A model generated the notes under the pieces. It did not search any database, had not been told where the DNA came from, and was given only the letters and a program-made list of their open reading frames with translations. The position numbers were made by a program, and so were the translations under genes. Shown piece by piece: positions 22,235 through 33,794 of a stretch of DNA of 64,000 nt. The first letter of the stretch is position 1, and each line of letters starts with the position of its first letter. This DNA is from Rhabdophis nuchalis (taxonomy: Eukaryota > Chordata > Lepidosauria > Squamata > Natricidae), in contig CM077658.1 of assembly GCA_039707465.1 (NCBI GenBank), forward strand, positions 15,718,574 to 15,782,573, read 5' to 3'.

Positions 22235-22577
22235 CCAGTGAAAAAGGTGTCTAAGGCACTGACCTTGTTGATCAGAAAGTTTGGCAGTTCGGCAGTTTGA
22301 ATCCCTAGCGCCACATAACGGAGTGAGCTCCTGTTACTTGTCCCAGCTTCTGCCAACCTAGCAGTTCAAAAGCACCTAAAAATGCAAGTAGAAAAATAGG
22401 CACCACCTTTGGTGGGAAGGTAACAGCGTTCCGTGCGCCTTTGGCATTTAGTCATGCCGGCCACATGACCACGAAGCGTCTTCGGACAGCGCTGGCTCTT
22501 CAGCTTTGAAACGGAGATGAGCACCACCCTCCAGAGTTGGGAACGACTAGCACATATGTGCTAGGGGGACCTTTACC
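22235..22577 (+). mobile_element. tRNA-derived SINE, family S, nearly full length
   Basis: tRNA-like head (TCTAAGGCACTGACCTTGTT, B-box-like GTTTGAATCCCTAGCGCC), then GGAGTGAGCTCCTGTTACTT, CAGTTCAAAAGCACC, AAATGCAAGTAGAAAAATAG, ACCTTTGGTGGGAAGG, GCCACATGACCACG, TCAGCTTTGAAACGGAGATG, and the terminal CACATATGTGCTAGGGGGAC. Squamate tRNA-type SINE (Sauria-like); family name not certain. Confidence 0.88.
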
Positions 22578-23929
22578 TCATTCAATGAATATAGTTGAGC
22601 AGAGTTGTAACCTTCTCAATAGGTCCTAGGAAAAAAGCCGATTTCAAGAGGAAAAAAAAACATGACCTAATTAGATGATTGTGAGTGGGTGTGCAAGGCC
22701 ACGTTAGCCTTGATTTCCATGGATAAATGCTGGCAACGGATTTTCATCAGGATGTAGTTTCTTTGTTTACCGCTTCTAAATGTCACATCACGGGGCCAAG
22801 TTTTAAAGAATATCTTTAGGTGCTTCCAAGAGGCTAATTTTGACGAGACAACATTTGTGTAATTAGCAAATGCACAAACAGCGTTTTAAAGGTGAACCGA
22901 AGACATGTTCTTTCTCAGAGTGAATTAGGGGGGTAGGGTCCGTATGAACAAATAGGGTGCTTTAAGCTTTGTTCTTCCTGCAGTTAGCAAGGGACGTTCT
23001 TCGCACGGAGGGGAGGTTTCACTTGCACCAAAGGAAATTGAAATGGAAAAATTGCCCTCCCCTTTCACTCTTCACATCCAGATGTTCCAATCTCTGGATA
23101 AAATGGAATTTGCTTGTTTGTTTAGATGTGTACACCCACCCTGCTCCTCACAGTGACTCCGACTGGTGAACAAACTTGAAATCAGAAACCACAGAATAAA
23201 TGACCATTAAACATTCACCAGATGAGGGTAGAAACCACAAAATCACACCATTTAAACAGCCATTTATGCAACTGCTAATTTGTTAAAGGTACACGATTGT
23301 TCCCTACAATATGCCAACTATTTTCTCTTAAACAATACACCCACCTCCTTCTTGTTACTAGTGGTTGTTTTGTATCACCTGTTGCAAACAGCTGTTGTTT
23401 GATAAACATAGGCAGTAAAACCATTTGCAAAGGATTTTAGATTTCAGCTGCTGGTTAACGTGGGTCTGTTGCCTTTATAATCCCTGGGTTAAAATCAATT
23501 AATTCTACCCAAGAGGTAACTTTTTAGTCTTATATAGAACAAGCTTTTTGTCAAGAGCCAGGGAAATCAGGAAACCAGGCAGTTTGAATGAATGTAAAGG
23601 TTTATTGCAAGCTTAAGCTCTCTACAAGAATCTGAACTACTAATGGTCAAAGCAAATTGGTGGTAGATAAGAATCAATGGGATTCACGGTGGACTGAACT
23701 TAGATCTTTTGCGGGCACAGTGAGATTCGTGACTGGTGACATTTTTGACCTTTCCCTCAGGCTCAGCCTGGTCATCTCCTATACTTCTGTTAGTATATCT
23801 GAATTACATTTAAATCATTGTGTATTTTAGGTTAGTGAGTATAAGCCACTGAAAAAAACTCCAAACAATTGTTCAGCAGAAGCTTGTACTAAGCGTAGTA
23901 CACAAAATTATCTGCTACAATGTCCTACC
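22578..23929. other. Unassigned intronic sequence
   Basis: No repeat recognised. 22670-22920 is non-repetitive, with TGTTTAC (forkhead-like) and TAATTAG (homeodomain-like) motifs; a candidate regulatory block only if conserved. Confidence 0.4.
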
Positions 23930-24266
23930 TGTCAATGACTACTTCAATGACTACATGAGCACACAATAGATGCAAACTCAAGGTCAACCGCTGCAAACTC
24001 GATTGCAGAAAATACGACTTCAGCAACAGAGTGGTCAATGCCTGGAATGCACTACTTGACTCTGTTTTTACATCCTCAAACCCCCAAAACTTTAACCTTA
24101 AACTATCTACTGTCAACCTCACCTCATTCCTAAGAGGTCTGTAAGGGGTGTGCATGAGTGTACCAGTGTGCCTACTGTCCCTGTCCTACTGTCCCCATTT
24201 ATTTGTACCCATTTCCTGTGTTCTTATTCATGTTTATTCTTTCCTGTTATCTTGTACATGAGTGAT

Positions 24267-24267
<1 letters not shown>
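23930..24267 (+). mobile_element. LINE C-terminal end (CR1/L3-like)
   Basis: Translation of the + strand around 23970-24140 gives KLDCRKYDFSNRVVNAWNAL and a C-terminal TSFLRGL, typical of the end of a LINE polyprotein. A 3' UTR with TGTACCCATTTCCTGTG and an AACT microsatellite follows. No catalytic domain. Confidence 0.65.
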
Positions 24268-24324
<57 letters not shown>

Positions 24325-24339
24325 CCTAACTAACTAAAC
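24268..24339. repeat. (AACT)n microsatellite tail
   Basis: About 17 AACT units directly after the LINE end. Confidence 0.95.
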
Positions 24340-25891
24340 ATCTAGGCCAAAAAGAGACCTGGAATTGATAGTCAAACAAAACATGATCAATCTCTTTGAT
24401 GGCTAAGCCACTGCATATACAGTGATACGGCAGGGGATGGAAGCACCCACATTTGATCACGGAATCCAACAACTCAGGTCTCGCTCTAAGTCTATCTTAA
24501 GAATTGTATTAAAATCATTGATCTTGGAAGCTCTGCTCCACTGTTGGTTTTTACTCTCTCTCACACACACACACGCCCCGCCACACACACTTCTGTTTTG
24601 GATTTGCTTAGGAGCCACAATTGCCGGCCCCATAAACCACAACTGAATTCACAAAGAGATAGTAGAAAACAACACGCTGTATTTTCTGGAGACAGGAGAC
24701 CTTCACAAAATCCCCCAGCCAAATACACTTTTTTGAAATGAACAATGAGTGATACACGGCACCCTTTCATCCACTTTAATCAGTTAGCATGTATGGCCTG
24801 TGGCACAAATTCTCAACCGACTCCAAATCTCACCAGCTCGTGGAAATTGATGGTGCAAGGAGTGCAGAGTCCTCAATTTGAGCCAGAAAGAAAAAAAAGC
24901 TAGTCCGAGGATTTAGTCACTAAATCAGTTCATAAGTGCTTGCTTGGGCTTTGTAAAAAAAAAAAAAAAAAGTAATAAAAGGGAAAATAGAACTTTTAAG
25001 GAAATCCACAATTAGAAAAAGAGTCTTTTCTACTACGGTTGGAAAAGGAACTCAAACTTTTAGGTAATGGGTTCAGTAAAAGTGATCTAAATGGTAGGGC
25101 CATATTGTTCCACAGAATTATGGAGGATTTGTTGTGAATTATCCGTTTGTTCCTTTTTCTCCTTAATTGCTAGTGTTAGTCTATTCGTTTCTGCACATTC
25201 TAATATTTTCCTAATCACTTTCTCTTCAGTAGGAATCTCTTCACTTTTCCAACTGTGCAAATACAATTCTAGCTGCTGTTAATACATGAATAATTGAATA
25301 TATATTTTCTTTGTTATAAGTTGCAGGCAAGATCCCCACCATAAATATAGAATTTCATTGACTCTTAATTAGGATAAATTCAGTGCTGACTATTAATTGA
25401 CAGAAGATTCTTGTGTATGGGCCAAAAATAATAAACCCTTTGTGCTTAAACTCGGTGAGTGATCCTGGTACTTTGTACCTGGCAGCATTTATGGAATTAA
25501 AAAAATAGGTTTCCTGAAGTTCTCAGAGAACACTTAAAAAAAAAGAAGCCCAAAGCTAACAATGAAAGAAGATAAGAAGATTTTTTTGATCCTGAGACCA
25601 GTGAAACCACACTCATAGATTAAGACTGAAGGCGAATTACTGTTCCTTCAACAGAGAAACTTTGCACAGTTACAGATACAAGATAATCCAATAATTTGAT
25701 ACAATTAGGATGTGATAAGCATCAGGCACGCATTCCCTAGCCATGTATTCAAGCCCTATCAAATGTGAAGGGAATGCTAATATACCATTAGAGTGGTGTG
25801 TATTTAAGAAACTGCATCTCCATTCTTTGCAATAAATGATAAAACCTTCCAGAAATAGCTTTTGTATCATGTTGCCCAAAGTGTTGTGTTT
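24340..25891. other. Unassigned intronic sequence
   Basis: A short CA-rich stretch at 24561-24592 and an A run at about 24954-24971. No family or exon recognised. Confidence 0.5.
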
Positions 25892-26074
25892 TCTAGCTGC
25901 AATTCGGCAGTTCAAATCTCACCAGGCTCAAGGCTGACTTAGCCTTCCATCCTTCCGAGGTGGGTAAACTGAGGACCCAGATTGTTGGGGGCAAGAGGCT
26001 GACTCTGTAAACCGCTTAGAGCGGGATGTAAAAGCACTGTGAAGCAGTACATAAGTGCTTTTGCTATTGCTATG
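25892..26074 (+). mobile_element. tRNA-derived SINE, family T, 5'-truncated
   Basis: AGTTCAAATCTCACCAGGCT (B-box-like), GCCTTCCATCCTTCCGAGGT, GGACCCAGATTGTTGGGGGC, TCTGTAAACCGCTTAGAGCG and a TGCTATTGCTAT end. The A-box part is missing. Same family as 37594-37808 and 50353-50596. Confidence 0.85.
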
Positions 26075-26149
26075 GAAGGCGGTTTTCGTATTTAGTGACA
26101 ACTTTTCAAATAGTGAGTCGTCAACTATTGTTTTGCGCAAGGAGATACG

Positions 26150-26589
26150 CAGGGGTAGGTTTCAAATTTTTTAGCAAGGGGTTCTTTGCACAGTTGCTGG
26201 GTGGGCGTGGCCATGGTGGGCGTGACCTGGTTGGCCTCCTGCAACATAGCAAGGTGGGGGAACAGGGTGTTTTTGCCCTCCTTGGGGCAAAAGACTCAAG
26301 AAAAGCCTCCAGGAGGGTGAAAATGGCCTCGCTAGGCTCCAGAGGTTCTCTGGAGGCTGGAAACGGGCCCATTTCTGGCCTTCCCTAACTTCTGGTAGGC
26401 CCATTTTTTTCCATCCCTGATCCTCCATACATGCCCGGAACGTACCTGCATCCAAAACGGGCCGTGTGGAGACTCCTGGGAGGGGTGGGGTGGCTGGGGC
26501 CAGCCAGGAGTGGGATTTGGGGGATCTCTGAACTCCACAGAATCTTAGCTAGAGGTTCTCCCTGCGGACCCCCCAGCAGCCCACCCCTG
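26150..26589. mobile_element. hAT-like element, H1-related
   Basis: CAGGGGTAGGTTTCAAATTT at one end and GCAGCCCACCCCTG at the other form partial inverted repeats. The interior has GGGTGGGCGTGGCC and repeated GCCTCC/GGAGG stretches. No convincing 8-bp duplication, so the boundaries are approximate. Confidence 0.55.
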
Positions 26590-26984
26590 ACATATATGTG
26601 CGAGCTCTCTGAATCAGGATGGATTCAAGCAAGGGAATATGAATGCATTTAGTTTTTGTAATATATGCATACCAAAGAATAGAATATAAAGAATGGGGAA
26701 ATCAGTACTTGTTGATTTGCAAAGGGAAGGCAAGTGATTTGGAAAATTCTTGTATTCTAGGTGGTTGGCAATAAAGTTGTTTGCGTTAGCTATTTCCGAG
26801 TGGCTCTGGTTGCTGACATTTGCACACATTACATGAAGACTAGCAAGGCTCGTACACCATGAGCAGGAATATACAATGCCATTTCTATCCTTAGCCCATT
26901 TTTTCCCCTGGTCCTTGCTTTTTTTCATCCCATTCCCCACCGCCCCCCAATTTAATCTGTTTTCAGAAAGCCTGTTCATACGCA
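26590..26984. other. Unassigned intronic sequence
   Basis: No repeat or exon recognised. Confidence 0.5.
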
Positions 26985-27158
26985 CAGGGAAACCAGATTC
27001 CCTTAACAACCGTGTTGCTAACTTCACAAATGCAGTGATTCACTTAACAACTGTAACCAGAAAGGCCATAAAATGCGGCAAAACTCACTTAACAAGAGTT
27101 TCACTTAACCTCAGCCATTTTGAGCTCAATTGTGGTCGTACATCAAGGACCACTTGTA
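26985..27158 (-). mobile_element. Repeat M, partial copy, antisense
   Basis: AACCAGATTCCCTTAACAAC, GTGATTCACTTAACAACTGT, GGCCATAAAATGCGGCAAAA, TGAGCTCAATTGTGGTCGTA and ATCAAGGACCACTTGTAT are the reverse complement of the 14475 end of repeat M. Confidence 0.75.
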
Positions 27159-27230
27159 TATTGGTTTGGGAAGGGCAAATCAGATACGTTTGCAGGTGGA
27201 GAAGAGCTTCAGTAACAACATGGTCTAGAG

Positions 27231-27617
27231 CAGTGATGGCGAACCTATGGCACGGGTGCCACAGGTGGCACGCGGAACCATTTCTTAGAGCACGCGAAGC
27301 ATTGCCCTGTCAGCTGCAGCGTGCTTGTGTGCGCTGGCCAGCTGATTTAGGCCTTCTTTTGAGGCTGTTTTTCGCCCTCTGGAGGCTTCAGGGAAGCTCC
27401 TGAAACCTCTGGAGGTGGGGAGGGGAGGCTGTTTTCACCCTCCCCAGGCTCCTAGAAAGCCTCTGGAGCCTGGGGAGGGCGAAAAAAGCACGCCAAAAGC
27501 AGGGGGGTCACACACATTGCATTATAGGTGTGGCACGCCCATGCACGGCCCCCCTTGCGCTCCCCCTGCGCTCCCCCCGCTTTTGGCACGCGAGCCGAAA
27601 AAGGTTAGCCATCCCTG
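27231..27617. mobile_element. hAT-like non-autonomous element, family H3, perfect target duplication
   Basis: Ends CAGTGATGGCGAACCTATGG and AAGGTTAGCCATCCCTG are imperfect terminal inverted repeats. Flanks GTCTAGAG (27223-27230) and GTCTAGAG (27618-27625) are an exact 8-bp duplication. The GGCACG motif is repeated near both ends, and the interior is rich in CCTCTGGAGG-type pieces. No transposase. Confidence 0.9.
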
Positions 27618-28741
27618 GTCTAGAGCCTTTAGTTCTTTGAAATAACCCAGTAGTTGTGCAATGCCGTAATATAGTTCGGCTTTTCCGTTGCTTGAATCAA
27701 AGTACAGCCTAGTACCTTATACAGTACACGAATCTGTCGGGACCCCCACTGTAGCTTACAGTGAAGAAATATTGACAAAATAGTCTAAAGAGCAAACACT
27801 TTGACATTTGTAATGTCCACTGGAAGACCTTGTGTATATTTATCCTGGAAGAATAGGAGCAGAATATCAATTTTTTTTTTACCAGTTTTACAGCAGAGTC
27901 GTTCTGTTTGTCTTACTCAATGTCAAAAAGTCTTTGCAACGGACATGAAGTCATAGAGAAGTCGATTATCCCCTTTCCCCATAATACTTTTCTCTCAGTA
28001 AATTAATTAAAAAAAATGGGAGAAGTCACCGGATGCAGCAGGTTTTGCTTTAAGAAATGTTATTCCCCAAATTTCCAAATGCCACAAGGATAGTTTTTAT
28101 AATAATAATAATAATCTTTATTGTCATTGTAATAAGATTGTAATAAAATTACAATGAAAATTTTATAACTGTAAGTTGAAAAGCATTTTGCACAAGCTCA
28201 AACATTTTTTCCCCTTTTGCCCACTAATGGGTGAAGTTGGAAGGAATTTTCAATATTTAAAACAAAAAATCTACAGAATCTGTCAATGGAGTCTGTCCTG
28301 AATTTTGCTATTCATGGGCCCCAATTTAACCAGGAAAATTATAAAACAAATTCCAGAATTATATCTAAACTCACATCTAGAATGTTTATAGCATTTTTAT
28401 TTTTATTTTTTGGAGCTTCTTCCTTTATTAGTTTTATCGTTTATTTGTTAAACCACTTTAATCTAGCTGCCCATTTCGCAAACAAGCAACTCTAGATGGG
28501 GTATGAGAACTAAAAACAATTAAAAAGTACGTTAGAAAGTATAAAATCCAGGTTTGTATATACTTATAAAACAGTACAAAAAAGTGTGCTTATATACCAT
28601 TGCATCAAAAAAGTTAAAAATGTTTTATTTTCTGTTCAGTGTATTTTTCCAATTCCAGAATTTTCTCAAGCTAAGAGCCAAATGTTATTTATAAGTTGCC
28701 TATCCTACAGAACTAACAATTGTGGCCTGTAAGATCCTGTT
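27618..28741. other. Unassigned intronic sequence with one retroposon end
   Basis: 28097-28165 holds ATAATAATAATAAT then CTTTATTGTCATTGTAAT, an antisense copy of the retroposon end seen at 6435. The rest is AT-rich and unassigned. Confidence 0.5.
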
Positions 28742-29095
28742 TGTGAGGCAGTGGCTCAGTGACTAAGATGCTGAGCTTGTCGTTCAGAAAGGTCGGCAGT
28801 TCAGCAGTTTAAATCCCTAGCGCCGCATAATGGAGGGAGCTCCCGTTACTTGTCCCAGCTTCTGCCAACCTAGCAGTTTGAAAGCATGTAAAAATGCAAG
28901 TAGAAAAATAGGAGCCACCTTCGGTGGGAAGGTCACAGTGTTCCATGCACCTTTGGTGTTTAGTCATGCCATCCACATGACCATGGAGACGTCTTTGGAT
29001 AGCGCTGGCTGTTCGGCTTTGAAACGGAGATGAGCACTGCCCCCTAGAGTCAGGAGTGACTACCACATATGTGTGAAGGGGAACCTTTACATTTT
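28742..29095 (+). mobile_element. tRNA-derived SINE, family S, full length with target duplication
   Basis: Complete family S copy from GCAGTGGCTCAGTGACTAAG to CACATATGTGTGAAGGGGAA. AAGATCCTGTT flanks it at 28731-28741 and 29096-29106, an 11-bp target duplication. Confidence 0.93.
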
Positions 29096-29746
29096 AAGAT
29101 CCTGTTAATTGGAGGGTTGATCAACTGACAAAATTTTGAAAAGCTGACTTATTTATTTGAGTATAGTTTCTAACACTAAGCCTGATGCCCAGTTTACTGT
29201 CTGCATCGCTAAACAGCTCCTGCAATAAATGCAAGCTTTTAATTTTCTAATAAGTCAGGGAGACCTTTTTTTCCCTCATCCTTCTTGCTTTGTGGGATTT
29301 ATTGTTATTCTTGTTGATGGTTTTTATGTTTTATTAAAGATTGGGTCTGGGAAAAAAATCTAATGAGTAAAAAAGAAAATTCTGGCTTAATTTAAATTGT
29401 GAATCTGTCTGTTAAGAAATACATTAGGGGTAGAAGAAGCATAAGACATATTAATTGACAGACAGGAACTGCTGTCTCTGAGGTTGATACAAGTAATTTA
29501 TTACTTTAGAAATGAATGCCACCTCCAGAATGTGCTTCATTAATTTCAAATTTAGTTTTAATTTCAAGCTGTTGCCCCTTGAGAAGAATAAGGTGGCAAA
29601 TTATGTTTGAAGAGCAGATTTTTTTCCCCTTCCCTTCTTCCTCTTGCTTGGAAGAAATGCTAAAATTTGACTGTTCAATTTTAACAAATAAATGCAATTC
29701 TTTGACTGAAACATGCCAGCTGCTGATAGAAATGGAGACTAGCTAT
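29096..29746. other. Intron immediately upstream of TSHZ3 exon 2
   Basis: No repeat recognised. Proximal intron; AT-rich. Confidence 0.5.
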
Positions 29747-29794
29747 CACTAACTGTGTTTTATTATCTGTTTTCTCTCTCTCTCTCTCTGCTAG
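29747..29794 (+). promoter_or_regulatory. TSHZ3: Branch point, polypyrimidine tract and 3' splice acceptor of TSHZ3 exon 2
   Basis: CACTAAC at 29747-29753 fits the branch-point consensus, about 42 nt before the acceptor. TTTTCTCTCTCTCTCTC follows, then CTGCTAG with AG at 29793-29794. It defines the exon start at 29795 and shows that the in-frame ATG at 29755 lies in the intron and is not the translation start. Confidence 0.88.
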
Positions 29795-32700
29795 CTTATG
29801 TTTCGGATGATCTGAAAGCCGCTGCCATGGTGGACGATGACTTGGAACCAGAGGAGGCCGCGATGGATGGAGAACCTTCTGCGAAGTACGCCTGTCCAGA
29901 AAAGGACTTTGGCAAGAATTGCCAGAGCTATCAGAACTCTCCAGCGGCCGAATTTTCCAGCCATGAAATGGACAGCGAGTCCCATATCAGCGAGACGAGT
30001 GATCGAATGGCCGATTTTGAGAGTGGGTCTATTAAAAACGAGGAGGAGAGCAAAGAGGTTTCCATAGCGCTGGAAGAATCCGTGGTGTCGGACAGCTTGG
30101 AGCAGATGAAGGCCGTCTACAATAACTTCCTCTCCAACTCCTATTGGTCCAACCTGAATTTGAACCTCCACCAGCCGGCCGTTGAAAAAACCAACGGCAG
30201 CAGTAGCAGCAGCAGCAGCAGCAGCAGCAGCTGTGGCAGCGGGAGCTTCGATTGGCACCAGACTGCCATGGCCAAAACGTTACAGCAAGTGTCGCAGAAC
30301 AGACTTCTCCCCGAGCCCAGCCTTTTTAGCACAGTTCAGTTGTACAGGCAGAGTAGCAAACTTTACGGCTCCATCTTTACCGGAGCCAGCAAATTCCGCT
30401 GTAAAGACTGCAGCGCAGCCTACGATACTTTGGTGGAATTGACGGTGCACATGAACGAAACGGGCCATTATCGAGACGACAACCACGAGACGGATAACAA
30501 CAACCCCAAACGGTGGTCGAAGCCTCGTAAACGCTCCTTGCTTGAAATGGAAGGGAAAGAAGATGCCCAGAAAGTATTGAAGTGCATGTACTGTGGCCAT
30601 TCCTTTGAATCGCTTCAAGACTTGAGCGTGCATATGATAAAAACAAAACATTACCAAAAAGTGCCTCTGAAGGAACCCGTAACCCCTGTAGCAGCAAAAA
30701 TCATACCAGCCACTCGAAAAAAAGCCTCGCTGGAATTAGAACTGCCAAGTTCCCCAGATTCTACTGGTGGGACCACCAAAGGAACTCTTCCTGATGTCAA
30801 CGACCCTCTTCAAAAGAATTCCAATCCTTACATTACACCGAATAACCGCTATGGACACCAGAACGGTGCCAGCTACGCCTGGCACTTTGAGGCGAGGAAA
30901 TCTCAGATCCTCAAGTGCATGGAGTGCGGCAGTTCCCATGACACCTTGCAGGAGCTCACAGCCCACATGATGGTGACAGGACACTTCATTAAAGTCACCA
31001 ACTCTGCCATGAAGAAAGGGAAGGCCATCATAGAGTCCCCTGTCACGCCGACCATCACAACGTTGCTTGACGAGAAAGTACAGTCTGTGCCTCTCGCAGC
31101 CACCACCTTCACCTCTCCTTCCAACCTGCCGTCCAGCGTCTCCCCGAAATTAAACATGGAAGTCAAGAAAGAAGTTGAGAAGGACAGAACAGTTGCTGAG
31201 GAAAAGGTGAAAGACAAAGATAAATTAAGCGAAGATGAGGAAAAATATGACATCTCCTCCAAATACCATTACCTGACAGAAAACGACTTGGAAGAAAGCC
31301 CGAAAGGGGGCCTGGATATTTTAAAGTCATTAGAAAACACGGTCACTTCAGCTATTAACAAAGCCCAGAATGGTACCCCAAGCTGGGGTGGATACCCCAG
31401 TATTCATGCTGCTTATCAGCTGCCCAACATGATGAAATTATCCCTAGGATCGTCAGGAAAGAACACGTCTTTGAAGACCATGTTTGGAAATGCTGAGTTA
31501 GTCTCTCCCACTAAAAGTCAGCCCCTGATTTCACCTCCAAATAGCCAGACTTCCCCCGTGTCCAAAACAAATTTCCACGCCATGGAAGAGTTGGTGAAGA
31601 AAGTCACAGAGAAAGTGGCCAAAGTGGAAGAAAAACTGAAGGAACCCGAAGCAGGGAAGCTTTCGCCCTTGAAGAGAGCCACCCCTTCGCCGTGCAGCAG
31701 CGAAGTCAGCGAACCCCTCAAGATGGACACTTCCAGTGACGTTGGGTTCAAAAGCCATCAGAACAGTCCAGGTTCTCAGAGGGAGAGCTGCAGAGACAGC
31801 CCAACAGGAGAACCGATGGAAAACGGCAAGGAGGTTGTCAAGAAAATCGCAAATACCTTGACCAGCAGCGCAGCTATTATTACTGACCATCCTCCCGAGC
31901 AACCCTTTGTAAATCCATTAAGCGCATTACAATCTGTCATGAACATTCATCTTGGGAAGGCAGCAAAACCTTCTCTCCCTGCCCTAGACCCCATGAGCAT
32001 GCTCTTTAAAATGAGCAACAGCTTAGCAGAAAAAGCTGCCGTAGCCACGCCGCCCTTGCAGCCCAAAAAACCAGATCACTTAGACCGTTATTTTTACCAT
32101 GTCAATAACGACCAGCCCATCGATTTGACGAAAGGCAAGAGTGACAAAAGCTGCTCTTTGGGTTCAGTGCTTTTGTCATCCACATCAGCGTCTTCAGCAT
32201 CTTCTTCATCTACAGTGACAACCGCAAAGACATCTGCGGTTGTGTCATTTATGTCAAACTCGCCGCTACGCGAGAATGCCTTGTCAGATATCTCGGATAT
32301 GCTCAAGAACTTGACAGAAAGTCACACATCAAAATCCTCCACACCTTCCAGCCTCTCCGAGAAGTCTGACATTGATGGCACTACAATTGAGGAACCGGAA
32401 GAAACCACTCCGGCTCAGAAAAGGAAGGGACGGCAGTCAAACTGGAATCCTCAACATTTACTCATCCTGCAAGCCCAGTTCGCTGCCAGTTTGCAGCAGA
32501 CGTCGGAAGGGAAGTACATTATGTCAGACTTGAGCCCTCAAGAGAGAATGCACATTTCCAGGTTCACGGGACTCTCCATGACCACCATTAGCCACTGGTT
32601 GGCCAATGTGAAATACCAACTCCGAAGGACAGGGGGGACAAAATTCCTTAAAAATTTAGACACGGGGCACCCGGTGTTCTTTTGTAACGATTGTGCTTCT

Positions 32701-32997
32701 CAAATCAGAACTCCTTCAACGTACATCAGTCACCTGGAGTCCCATCTAGGTTTCAGATTACGAGACTTGTCCAAGCTCTCCAGCGAGCAGATTAACAATC
32801 AGATAGCACAAATCAAGCCCTCCTCTGAGAAACTGTCGGCCCCTTCGCCGGAGGAAGAGCTGGGGACTTCCTACCAATGTAAACTCTGCAACAGGACTTT
32901 TGCAAGCAAGCATGCTGTGAAACTTCATCTCAGTAAAACACACGGGAAATCTCCCGAGGACCATCTTCTCTATGTCTGTGAATTAGAAAAACAGTAG
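29795..32997 (+). CDS. TSHZ3: Teashirt zinc finger homeobox 3 (TSHZ3), final coding exon
   Basis: Nuclear transcriptional regulator, mainly a repressor; in mammals it is needed for ureteric smooth muscle and for brainstem and corticostriatal circuits. The exon starts in phase 1 (the codon for A14 is split) and ends at TAG 32995-32997. With the short upstream exon the protein would be about 1080 aa; human TSHZ3 is about 1081. Residues numbered on that basis: an 11-serine run 149-159; three wide-spaced C2H2 fingers with C216/C219/H232/H238, C277/C280/H293/H299 and C388/C391/H404/H410; PIDLT 788-792, matching the CtBP-binding PxDLS/T pattern; atypical homeodomain about 889-959 with WLANVK; C2H2 fingers C977/C980/H993/H997 and C1042/C1045/H1058/H1063. 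No frameshift or stop. TSHZ3 rather than TSHZ1 or TSHZ2 is called from overall similarity to remembered TSHZ3, including the serine run and the PSWGGYPSIHAAYQLPNMMK segment. Confidence 0.97.
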
Positions 32998-33794
32998 CGT
33001 CAACTTTTCCCCCTTTCTTTCGTTGTCACAGACAAGCTACCCGAACCACTGTACTTGGCTTTGAAGAAAACTGTCAGACATGCTGTTGGGTTTCTCCTTT
33101 GCCCCTTACTCACCCCTGTTCTTGGCACATAATTGTTATTTTAACTCTGGGGGTGTCACTCTAACTCTGGACGAGTCTCATTTTTATATATATATATAAC
33201 TGTATAGTGTTTAATAGAGGTACATAATCAGCTGTTGTTACTGGTAAAATATGAAGGTTAAAAACGCAGTGGTAAGTGTTTGGAACTTTGTGTAAATTGG
33301 GGTTTTTTTAGTTGCTGTGCGTCACTGTGATGCCTCAAGCTGCATGCATTGACAAGACAGTTTACTTAAGCATTTATTAACTAAAATCATGGTACACTCT
33401 TTTCATGGCAAATGAAGTGTGCTGGCTGTTTCTCACCTGTAAATCTTTAGCCCTCTGAGTACTTTGAAGCACTTTTGCATTAATCTGGTTTCCTTTTTTT
33501 TTTTTTTAGAAAAAAAAACCCAATATAGACATGTTTTATTCTTGGGTATTTTTTTTTGAGAAAAATCCCATTCTGGCTTAGTATTTCATTTTTCTGGTGA
33601 AGGCAACAAGCCTGAACAAAAAAGGATTAGCAGCCAGTCATGGTATTATCATGTGATGTTTGAAAGGATACTTCCCCCTTGAGATGTTGCAAGAACTGTC
33701 ACCACTTGGACACGTGGACCAATTGAGCAGCAAATTGGTGGTAGTTCTTGAGATATCCCAAATAGGGATGGATAAAGCATACAGTTTCAGACTG

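Noticed and set aside
22235..22577. A functional tRNA gene at the head of the SINE
   Set aside because: The tRNA-like head has a B-box-like segment but does not form a full cloverleaf, and it recurs many times as part of a dispersed SINE.
26876..27403. A 175-codon open frame spanning 26876-27403
   Set aside because: It runs across part of repeat M and into a hAT-like element, so it is a chance composite without family features.
29755..29794. An in-frame ATG at 29755 as the start of the large zinc-finger protein
   Set aside because: It lies in a polypyrimidine tract before a clear AG acceptor, and the intronic codons give Ser/Leu repeats. TSHZ3 starts in a separate upstream exon.
30280..32306. 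Several open frames of 70-155 codons antisense to TSHZ3 or in alternative frames
   Set aside because: Shadows of a long conserved exon; compositions mirror the coding strand and no start context or splice sites support them.
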